From Acidobacteriota bacterium (GTDB taxonomy: Bacteria; Acidobacteriota; Terriglobia; Bryobacterales; Bryobacteraceae), in contig JAFKEE010000034.1 in NCBI GenBank assembly GCA_017307505.1, positions 186,001-250,000 on the forward strand: a DNA stretch of 64,000 nt, written 5' to 3'. How positions within the stretch are numbered: position 1 is the stretch's first letter; each line of letters opens with the position of its first letter. The notes beneath the pieces are model-generated. The model had not been told where the DNA came from. It made no database searches and saw nothing but the letters and a program-made list of their open reading frames with translations. Shown piece after piece: positions 52,280-59,624 of the stretch. The position numbers and the translations under genes are program-made.

Positions 52280-52297
52280 TACCTCAAGGAAGAACCT

Positions 52298-54388
52298 ATG
52301 AAGAAATCACTACTCCGGCGCGGCTTCGCGGCGCTGCTCGCGCCTGTGCTCGCTCTCACCGTCGTCTCGTGCAGCGGCACGGGACCTGAAACGGACATCC
52401 TCATCTACGGCGCCACCTCCGGCGGTCTGGCCGCCGCCATCCAGGCTCGCCGTATGGGCAAGACAGTGGTCGTCCTCGACCCCGGCACGCACATCGGCGG
52501 CCTCACCACCGGCGGCCTCAGCTGGACCGACATCGGCAACAAGATCGTCGTCGGCGGCATCGCCCGCGAGTTCTACCAGCGCATCAAGAAGAAGTACGAA
52601 GATCCGAAGATCTGGACCTCGGAGACCCGCGACGAGTACTTCGACCGCCGCAAGGGCCAGAACGCCAAAAACGAAGACGCCATGTGGACGTTCGAGCCCA
52701 AGGTGGCCAGCGCCCTCTACTCCGAGATGCTGGCCGAGGCCGGCATAAAGGTCATCACAAAGGCGCGCCTCGACCTCAGTCCCGGCAAGGGCGTGGTCAA
52801 AGAGAACGGGCGCATCAAAGCGATCGTGCTGGAAGGCGGCCAACGCTATGAGGCGAAGATGTTCATCGACGCCACCTACGAAGGCGACCTCATGGCCAAG
52901 GCCGGCGTCTCCTACGCCATCGGCCGCGAGAACAACTCCGACTACAAGGAGACCTGGAACGGCTCGCAGCCCAATCACTTCCACTACCATCAGTTCCCCG
53001 ACGGCGCGAACGTCGATCCCTATGTCGTCAAGGGCAAACCCGAGAGCGGCCTCCTGCCCATCATCGATCCCACCGGACCCGGGGAAGAGGGCAAGGGCGA
53101 CAAGCGCATTCAGGCCTACTGCTACCGCATGTGCCTGACTAACGATCCCAAAAACCGCCTGCCCATCGAGAAGCCCGAAGGCTACGACGAGAAGGATCAC
53201 GAACTCCTCCTCCGCTTCGCGGAGACGGGCAAATATCACGATCCGTCCAGCAAGTACGACCCCATCCCCAACATGAAGACCGACACCAACAATCACGGCG
53301 CGGTCTCCACCGACTACATGGGCGCGAACTGGAACTATCCTGAGGCCGGCTATGCCGAACGCGAAAAGATCAACAAGCGGCACGAGGTCTATCAGAAGGG
53401 CTACATGTGGACCCTCCAGAACAACCCGCGCGTGCCGGCCAAGCTCCGCGAATATTACAAGCAGTGGGGCCTGCCCAAGGACGAATTCACGGAAAACGGC
53501 GGCTGGCCCACCCAGCTCTACATCCGCGAAGCGCGGCGCATGATCGGCGCGCTCGTCATGACGGAGCACCACGTCATGGCCCGCGAAATCGTGGAAGACT
53601 CCGTCGGCATGGGCGCCTACGGCATGGACTCCCACAACGTCCAGCGCTACATCACCAAAGCGGGCTTTGTCCGCAACGAGGGCAACGTCCAGGTGGGCGG
53701 CTTCCCGCCTTATCCCATCGGCTACCGCGCCCTCACGCCAAAGAAGGACCAGGCTTCGAACCTGCTCGTGCCCGTGGCCCTGTCGGCGACCCACATCGCC
53801 TACGGCTCCATCCGTATGGAACCCGTCTTCATGGTCCTCGGCCAGTCAGCCGCCACCGCCGCCGCAATGGCCATCGACGCCAACCAGGCGGTGCAGGATG
53901 TGCCTTACCCGAAGCTGCGCGAACGCCTGCTCGCCGACAAACAGGTGCTTGAGGCTCCGGCCGCCCTCAGCAAGGGCGACATCGACCCCCGGCAGCTCGA
54001 AGGTACGGTGATCGACAGCCAGTTTGCGGAACTCACGCCCGCCTGGAAGGGCAGCCGCGCGCACTCGCCGCGGCTCGGTCCTTCCTACTTCGACGACCTG
54101 GATGCGCGCGACGGCAAGGCCCGGGCGCAGTTCACCGTGAAAATGGAGAAAGCCGGGCGCTACCGCGTCAAGCTGCTCTTCCCGCCCTTCGCCAAACAGG
54201 CAACCAACGTCCCGGTCGAGATCTCCGGCGGCGGCAAGACCTACCAGGCCACCGTGAACCAGCGGCAACCCGCCGACTGGATCGGCACCTACGACCTGCC
54301 GGCCGAGTTCACTGTGACCATCACCAATCAGGGCACCAACGGAGCCGTGGCCGTGGACGGTCTCCAGGTCGCTCCGGCCGCGAAGTAA
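52298..54388 (+). CDS. FAD-dependent oxidoreductase lipoprotein, family copy 3, with C-terminal golvesin-like domain
   Basis: 696 residues. Lipoprotein signal peptide with C25 in VVSCSG. FAD part: DILIYGATSGGLAAAIQA, THIGGLTTGGLSWTDIG, FIDATYEGDLMAKAG, NLLVPVALSATHIAY and MVLGQSAATAAAMA. After about residue 565 a separate beta-sandwich begins (VIDSQFAELTPAWKGS, then GKARAQFTVKMEKAGRYRVK and FTVTITNQGTNGAVAVDGLQV), resembling the golvesin/xanthan-lyase-type domain fused to some FAD enzymes. Ribosome-binding sequence AAGGAAG lies before the ATG. Last gene of the receptor transcript; a strong hairpin terminator follows. Confidence 0.87.
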   Translation: MKKSLLRRGFAALLAPVLALTVVSCSGTGPETDILIYGATSGGLAAAIQARRMGKTVVVLDPGTHIGGLTTGGLSWTDIGNKIVVGGIAREFYQRIKKKYEDPKIWTSETRDEYFDRRKGQNAKNEDAMWTFEPKVASALYSEMLAEAGIKVITKARLDLSPGKGVVKENGRIKAIVLEGGQRYEAKMFIDATYEGDLMAKAGVSYAIGRENNSDYKETWNGSQPNHFHYHQFPDGANVDPYVVKGKPESGLLPIIDPTGPGEEGKGDKRIQAYCYRMCLTNDPKNRLPIEKPEGYDEKDHELLLRFAETGKYHDPSSKYDPIPNMKTDTNNHGAVSTDYMGANWNYPEAGYAEREKINKRHEVYQKGYMWTLQNNPRVPAKLREYYKQWGLPKDEFTENGGWPTQLYIREARRMIGALVMTEHHVMAREIVEDSVGMGAYGMDSHNVQRYITKAGFVRNEGNVQVGGFPPYPIGYRALTPKKDQASNLLVPVALSATHIAYGSIRMEPVFMVLGQSAATAAAMAIDANQAVQDVPYPKLRERLLADKQVLEAPAALSKGDIDPRQLEGTVIDSQFAELTPAWKGSRAHSPRLGPSYFDDLDARDGKARAQFTVKMEKAGRYRVKLLFPPFAKQATNVPVEISGGGKTYQATVNQRQPADWIGTYDLPAEFTVTITNQGTNGAVAVDGLQVAPAAK

Positions 54389-54407
54389 CCTTTCCCTCCA
54401 CAAACGA

Positions 54408-54441
54408 AATGCCCCGGGGATCGCAACCCCGGGGCATTTTT
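54408..54441. terminator. Strong bidirectional intrinsic terminator after the FAD oxidoreductase unit
   Basis: A 12-bp perfect stem (AATGCCCCGGGG with CCCCGGGGCATT) and a 7-nt loop, followed by TTTTT on the plus strand and preceded by an A-rich stretch that gives a weaker T-run on the minus strand. It sits 20 nt past the stop of copy 3 and 16 nt past the stop of the convergent permease gene, so it can end both transcripts. Confidence 0.9.
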
Positions 54442-54456
54442 CTGCGAACACGCGCT

Positions 54457-57030
54457 TCAGTCGCAGCGCAGCGCGTTCGTCGGATTCACCCGCAGGGCCC
54501 GCCGCGCCGGGATCAACGCGGCCACCAGCACCGTCCCCACGAACAACGCAGTGGCCGCCACGTAGGCGATGGGATCCAGCGGGCTGATCCCGAACAACTG
54601 CCGGCGCAGCAGATCCGACAAGGCCGCCGCACCCCCGATGCCCACCACAAGCCCCGCCGCCACCGGCCGGGAGAACTGCGCCAGCACCAGCGACAGAATA
54701 TGGCCTGGCCGTGCGCCCAGCGCCATCCGGATCCCGATCTCCTTCATCTTCCGCGACACCGCATATGCCACCAGGCCCACGATGCCCAGACACGCCAGCA
54801 ACAACGCACTGGCGCCCAGCACCGCCGCCGCCGCCGTCCCTCGTTCAATCCCCTCCATCTTCTGGCGGAAGGCGCCCTTCAGCGTCTGGACTCGAGGATG
54901 AACCCGCGGATCAATCGACCGTGCGATCGACGACACCGCCGGTACAATCGACTCCAGCGAGCCCGACATGCGCACCACCACCGCCATCTTCGGCAGGTCG
55001 TCCTTGCCCGCCAGCATGTACGCATCCACCGAGTCCGGATCCTCCAGCGCGTCCATCCGCGCATCCCGCGTAATCCCGATCACCGTGTAGGGCACTTGCG
55101 CGCCCGTTGCGTCCTCCCCGGAGAGAAAGTGCTTTCCCAGCGGATTCTCATTGGGCCACGACTTGCGGGCCAGGCTCTCGCTGATGAGAATCCCCGCCAT
55201 ATCGGAAGACGTCAGCGTCCGGCCTGCGCGAATCGGGATCTTCATCGTCTCCAGGAACCCCGGATCCACGCGGTTCCAGTGCACATCCAGGTGCCGGCCA
55301 TCATCGATGGTGACGCCCACCACCATCACATTGCTGCCGGCCAGCGGCGGTGTCGCCGTGGCGGACACCGAAGCTACACCGGGCAACTCTCGCAGGCGGT
55401 CCTTCAACGCATCGACATAAGCCCGCGATTGTTCCGGCGTGTAGCCATGCGAGCCCAGGCCCGGCATCACCGCAACCGCCCCCTCGTATTCAAAGCCCGG
55501 ACTCGCGGACAAGGCATGGTCCAATGCGCGGATCAGCAGCCCCGCCACGATGAGCAGTACGCAACTCGCCGCCACCTGCGCCCCAATCAGCAGCTGCTTC
55601 GAGAACGTCGACCGGTGCCGCTGCCGCGCCACCTGGATCGCGGGTGCCAGTCCAAACAGGATCGCGGACACAAAGCCGGTCCCGGTTGCGAAGGCCGCCA
55701 CCGGCCAATCCGGACTCGCGTCCAGCCATTCCGGAGCCCCTGTCCAGGCCATCATCAGCTTCAACACCAGGTAGCCCAACGCCAGCCCTGCCGCCGAGCC
55801 CAGCAGCCCCAGCACCACGCTCTCCGTGAACAACTGCCGGATCAACCGGCCCGTCCCGGCGCCGATGGCCGTTCGAATCGAAATCTCCCTCTCCCTCGAA
55901 ACGCCTCTCGCCAGCAGCAGCCCGCCCAGGTTGCTGCACGCCGCGGCCAGAATCAGAAACACCAGCGATCCAATCAGCATCGCCAGCGGATACAGCTTGT
56001 CCGGTTGTTCCGTGCCCGTGCCGCTGCGGTCGCCAATCATGAGGCTCTTCGCATAGCCGCCCGGCTGGCTCACCAGCGATTCCTTCTCCCAGATCTCCGC
56101 CGGATGCTGCTGCCGGAACTCGGCGACGATGTACCGCAGTTCCTGCTCCACGCCCTGCGGCGTGACGCCCGGCTGCATGCGCCCCCAGGTCCGCACCCCG
56201 ACGCCCTCATTCAACTCCGTCAGCAGATGGCTGCCCGTGACAATCTGCGGCTGCTGCACCAGCGGAACCCATAGATCCGGTTTGTCCATGCTCAGGCCGC
56301 TGAATTCCTCCGCCGTAATGCCAAGCACCGCCAGAACCCGCCCATTCAGCCGGATCGTCCGCCCCACAATAGAGGGGTCCGAGCCGAACTGGCTGCGCCA
56401 GAACCCGTGACTCAACACCACCACCAGCGGCGCGTCCGGAGCCTCGTCGCGGCTCGCATCCAACAGCCGCCCGAACTTCGGCGCCGCCCCCAGCTCACTG
56501 AAGAAGTTCGTCGTGACGAAGTGCACCAACGCCGGGCCTTCCTTGCCCTCCATCGTCAATCGCGTTGTATTCAGGGCCAGCACCGCGGACAACGTCTTCG
56601 CATGGCTGCGCACAAACGCCATCTCCTGGTAGGGCAGGGAATACGCATACCGCTCCGGAGCGCTTCTCTTGAAGCGCAGCAGCGTATCCGGATCCCGCAC
56701 CGGCAGCGGCTTCAGCACAATCAGGTTGAAGAACCCGAACGCCGCGACATTCACGCCAATCCCCAGCGCCAGCATCAGCACCGCCGCCAGAGTGAAGCCC
56801 GGCGCATTGCGCAACACCCGCAGGGCGTACCGCAGATCCTGCCCCAGCCGGTCGATCCACATCCAGCCCCACGCCTCGCGCGCATCCTCCCGTAGCCGCA
56901 GCGTGTCGCCGAAGTTGCTCCGGCCCCCGCGCTGCGCCATCTCCCGGTGGAACTCCATGTCGCCGGCAAGTTCCTCGTCCATACGGCGTCGGTTCAGCAA
57001 ATATTGGATACGGCGGAAAATCTCGCTCAT
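54457..57030 (-). CDS. ADOP-family duplicated orphan ABC permease (MacB-like)
   Basis: 857 residues from ATG 57030. A short cytoplasmic N-terminus (FRRIQYLLNRRRMDEELAGD), then two MacB/FtsX-like permease halves, each with a periplasmic domain followed by three membrane segments; the first span is FTLAAVLMLALGIGVNVAAF, later ones include LYPLAMLIGSLVFLILAAAC and the C-terminal AALFVGTVLVAALIPARRALR. Such acidobacterial duplicated orphan permeases have no ATPase partner, and none is encoded nearby. A PadR-type regulator lies 11 nt upstream on the same strand, a standard pairing in Acidobacteria. The substrate is unknown. Confidence 0.93.
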   Translation of the reverse strand: MSEIFRRIQYLLNRRRMDEELAGDMEFHREMAQRGGRSNFGDTLRLREDAREAWGWMWIDRLGQDLRYALRVLRNAPGFTLAAVLMLALGIGVNVAAFGFFNLIVLKPLPVRDPDTLLRFKRSAPERYAYSLPYQEMAFVRSHAKTLSAVLALNTTRLTMEGKEGPALVHFVTTNFFSELGAAPKFGRLLDASRDEAPDAPLVVVLSHGFWRSQFGSDPSIVGRTIRLNGRVLAVLGITAEEFSGLSMDKPDLWVPLVQQPQIVTGSHLLTELNEGVGVRTWGRMQPGVTPQGVEQELRYIVAEFRQQHPAEIWEKESLVSQPGGYAKSLMIGDRSGTGTEQPDKLYPLAMLIGSLVFLILAAACSNLGGLLLARGVSREREISIRTAIGAGTGRLIRQLFTESVVLGLLGSAAGLALGYLVLKLMMAWTGAPEWLDASPDWPVAAFATGTGFVSAILFGLAPAIQVARQRHRSTFSKQLLIGAQVAASCVLLIVAGLLIRALDHALSASPGFEYEGAVAVMPGLGSHGYTPEQSRAYVDALKDRLRELPGVASVSATATPPLAGSNVMVVGVTIDDGRHLDVHWNRVDPGFLETMKIPIRAGRTLTSSDMAGILISESLARKSWPNENPLGKHFLSGEDATGAQVPYTVIGITRDARMDALEDPDSVDAYMLAGKDDLPKMAVVVRMSGSLESIVPAVSSIARSIDPRVHPRVQTLKGAFRQKMEGIERGTAAAAVLGASALLLACLGIVGLVAYAVSRKMKEIGIRMALGARPGHILSLVLAQFSRPVAAGLVVGIGGAAALSDLLRRQLFGISPLDPIAYVAATALFVGTVLVAALIPARRALRVNPTNALRCD

Positions 57031-57041
57031 GGCTTCCTCTC

Positions 57042-57368
57042 TCAAGCGGTCTTCAGGACGGACTGGATGGCCTCCGCCACACGGCTGTAGTCCGCGAGTT
57101 CGGCTTCCAACTGCGCCCGGCCCGCCGGCGTCAGGCTGTAAAAACGCACCTTCCGGTTCGTCTCGGAAAGGCCCCACTCCGACGTCGCCCACCCCTTCAA
57201 CAGGATCTTCTGCAGTGCGGGATACAGCGACCCCTCCTCCACATGCAACACCTCCGCCGAGAGCACGTAGATCTTCTGCGCAATCGCATACCCGTGCAGC
57301 GGCCCCGATTGCAGCACGCGCAGGATCAGCAGCACCAACGAACCGGCAGGCATTTCTTTCTTAGGCAT
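57042..57368 (-). CDS. PadR-family transcriptional regulator
   Basis: 108 residues: winged helix with LVLLILRVLQSGPLHGYAIAQKI, EGSLYPALQKILLKGW, and a short C-terminal helix, the size of the small PadR-s type that pairs with ADOP permeases. Represses or derepresses target genes by binding a pseudo-palindrome on a small-molecule cue; the cue is unknown. A promoter sits almost on the start codon, which suggests a leaderless message. Immediately upstream of and probably co-transcribed with the permease gene. Confidence 0.93.
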   Translation of the reverse strand: MPKKEMPAGSLVLLILRVLQSGPLHGYAIAQKIYVLSAEVLHVEEGSLYPALQKILLKGWATSEWGLSETNRKVRFYSLTPAGRAQLEAELADYSRVAEAIQSVLKTA

Positions 57369-57372
57369 AGAT

Positions 57373-57378
57373 ATTATA
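57373..57378 (-). promoter_or_regulatory. -10 promoter element at the PadR start codon (leaderless candidate)
   Basis: On the minus strand TATAAT ends only 4 nt before the PadR ATG (57368), so the predicted transcription start falls at or just inside the codon. Upstream, GTATGATAC with a central mismatch could be a PadR half-site. No reasonable -35 hexamer at 16-18 bp. Confidence 0.4.
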
Positions 57379-57460
57379 GGGGTATCATACCGATGCCTGG
57401 CCGCCAGGGCAAGCCTTAGCCGTGTTTTCCCGAACTAGTTACAAGAGTTGCCCGCCGCGC

Positions 57461-57874
57461 TTAATGGACGGTATAAGGAGCCCGCAGCGCGAACGGGGCG
57501 ATCACGATATCGAACTGCTCCCCATTGGAGCGCGTGATCTGGTACGTTCCGTGCATCATCCCGGTGGGCGTCTTCAGCGGGCACCACGACGAGTACTTGA
57601 ACGATTCGCCAGGCGCCAGCACGGGCTGTTTCCCCACGACCCCCGGCCCGATCACAGTCTCGGTGTTCTCCAGCGCGTCGGTGATGATCCAGTGCCGGCT
57701 GACGAGTTGGACCGTCTCGGCGCTCTCATTCGTAATGCGCACCGTGTACTGAAAGACCCATTTGCCCTGCTGGGGCTGCGAATGCTCCGGCGTGTGCCGG
57801 GCAATCACTTCCACGCGGATTCCGCTGGTTACTGCTTCGGACACGGGAGAAAACACAGACGGTCGTTCCGGCAT
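57461..57874 (-). CDS. apaG: ApaG protein
   Basis: 137 residues; the usual ApaG beta-sandwich with IRVEVIARHTPEHSQPQQGK, FQYTVRITNESAETVQLVSRHW, the family GPGVVGKQPVLAPGESFKYSS and PTGMMHGTYQ. Named for Co/Mg efflux phenotypes in enterobacteria; the molecular function is not established. No signal peptide. It lies between the PadR unit and the GT-C gene, both on the same strand, with gaps of 92 and 44 nt. Confidence 0.95.
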   Translation of the reverse strand: MPERPSVFSPVSEAVTSGIRVEVIARHTPEHSQPQQGKWVFQYTVRITNESAETVQLVSRHWIITDALENTETVIGPGVVGKQPVLAPGESFKYSSWCPLKTPTGMMHGTYQITRSNGEQFDIVIAPFALRAPYTVH

Positions 57875-57918
57875 GGGGTCACCTCCAGGATACCAAGCCG
57901 GTTGGTGCAGATTCCTTC

Positions 57919-59586
57919 CTATTGTGTCGACAGGCTGTGCCCCAGCCCGAACAGATAGAGGTCCAGGTGCGGCTCGCGCCGGGCCGGTAACGGCTGGTGG
58001 CCCGAATACTCGTAGATCTCCAGTGTCCTGTCCGCCACCGCCACTCGCCGGAACCGCTCCGGATGCTCCTGGATCGTCCGGTTCAGCAACACTTCGTGGA
58101 GGCCCGCGCCCTTCCTGGGCGGCTGCACCACCACCAGGTCCACGGGAATCTCGTCCAGCAGGCGCAGCACGTCATCCTCGACTCTTGCCTTCGACGTGTA
58201 GGATTCCATCCGCATGGAGGTCACGGCCAGAACCTTCGAGGCCCTCACCACATACCGGCTCGGCCGTCTCTGGTCCTTCTCCGCGATGCCCACGGCAACC
58301 GAGCCTTCCGCCAGCCCGTCCCCCGAGACGAGAATCATGCGGTACCGCTCCGGCAGATCGCTGGTCAGCCAGTGGAACGCCGGTCCGGCCGCCGGCCCCG
58401 CCTGATGCGGACCCGCGTACAGGTTGTACGCGCACACACCCACCAGCAGCGCGGCCAGGCACTGCGACGCATAACGAAACCGGAACGCCCCCCGCCCGGT
58501 CCACACGAAACACAACAGCGGAGCCACCATCGGGATTGCCATCCGCGGTACCCACGCCGCAGACACCAGCACAAACCGGAACACGAGAAACCCGGCCAGC
58601 AAACCGGCGACCGCCTGCCCCGTCCTGTCCCCGGTCTTCACCGCCCGCGCCACGCCCACCAGCGCCACCAGCAGCAGCGGACCCAGCCACCCCGCCAGAA
58701 TCGGCACCGCCAGCAGGGAGCGCCGAGCCCGGTAAGCCACCTCCGTCAGACCCGCCGACGCTGTATGCGCCTCCTGGGTGGCTGGCAGAAGCTTGGTCCC
58801 GGCATTCACCCCGATCAGGCCTACAAACTTGTTCCCCGTCGCCTCGTGGCGCGCGCCCGGTGCCAGCAGATACCAGGGCAGCGTGGTGCCCGCAAGCAGC
58901 ACTCCGGCCAGGATCAGCGAAGGTTCCAGCAGCAGCGCCCGCCGCCGAGCGATCAGAATGGCGCTCGCCGGCAGGAAGGCCAACCCGCCCCCCACCGCCT
59001 TCGTCAACAGCGCCAGCGAGGACCACAGCGCGAACAGACACCCGCTCCTCGCGTCCGGCCCGTCCAACCAGCGCGCAAACGCCATGCACGCCTCGAACAC
59101 CAGCCACGCCAGCAGGATCTCAGACATCACTTCCACGAACGACGACACAACCGGAGGCAGGGTCAGGAAGCACACCGCCACCAGCCACGCGGCCCAGGCC
59201 GGAGCCTCCCCCCGCATCCGGAAGTAGATCCTCGTCGCCAGGCCCGCCGCCGCCACCGCCAGGAACAGGAACGCCGACGCCGTGACCGGCGGCAGCAGCA
59301 ACAGCCACAAGCCGTTCAGCACGTAGAGAAACGGCGGCCAGTGCCCGATCGCGACCTTCGGGTAGTGCAGATAGTAGTTCTCGGCGTAGTGCACCGGATT
59401 GCCCGGCAGGCCCGAAGCCAGGTAGTCCCGCACCATGAGAGACGACAGATAATGCGATGCTTCGTCGTAGTTGCCGGCCAGCACCTTGGAGTACGCGCCC
59501 GTAGTGAACTGGATCGCCAGGACAACCAGCAGCAGGCTGCCGAATGGCCAGGCGCTCCGCACGAATCTCACAGCACGCAAGGACAA
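57919..59586 (-). CDS. GT-C membrane glycosyltransferase (GT39/PMT-like)
   Basis: 555 residues with about ten membrane segments. After the first span the loop GNYDEASHYLSSLMVRDY carries the Asp-Glu pair typical of GT-C enzymes, and the second loop AENYYLHYPKVAIGHWPP is a conserved lumenal segment. The C-terminal ~170 residues are soluble and not recognised. Such enzymes transfer sugars from polyprenyl phosphate on the periplasmic face. Starts with TTG at 59586 (no ATG option). Acceptor unknown. Confidence 0.78.
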   Translation of the reverse strand: MSLRAVRFVRSAWPFGSLLLVVLAIQFTTGAYSKVLAGNYDEASHYLSSLMVRDYLASGLPGNPVHYAENYYLHYPKVAIGHWPPFLYVLNGLWLLLLPPVTASAFLFLAVAAAGLATRIYFRMRGEAPAWAAWLVAVCFLTLPPVVSSFVEVMSEILLAWLVFEACMAFARWLDGPDARSGCLFALWSSLALLTKAVGGGLAFLPASAILIARRRALLLEPSLILAGVLLAGTTLPWYLLAPGARHEATGNKFVGLIGVNAGTKLLPATQEAHTASAGLTEVAYRARRSLLAVPILAGWLGPLLLVALVGVARAVKTGDRTGQAVAGLLAGFLVFRFVLVSAAWVPRMAIPMVAPLLCFVWTGRGAFRFRYASQCLAALLVGVCAYNLYAGPHQAGPAAGPAFHWLTSDLPERYRMILVSGDGLAEGSVAVGIAEKDQRRPSRYVVRASKVLAVTSMRMESYTSKARVEDDVLRLLDEIPVDLVVVQPPRKGAGLHEVLLNRTIQEHPERFRRVAVADRTLEIYEYSGHQPLPARREPHLDLYLFGLGHSLSTQ

Positions 59587-59624
59587 CTCTGACCCTCTCC
59601 TCCCAAGGCACGCCCCACGTTCCG

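Noticed and set aside
52310-53794. 494-codon minus-strand frame across FAD oxidoreductase copy 3
   Set aside because: Antisense shadow; the opposite strand encodes an unmistakable FAD-binding protein with a lipoprotein signal.
54409-56274. 621-codon plus-strand frame across the ADOP permease
   Set aside because: Arg/His/Pro-rich composition typical of the opposite strand of a GC-rich gene; it begins inside a terminator hairpin.
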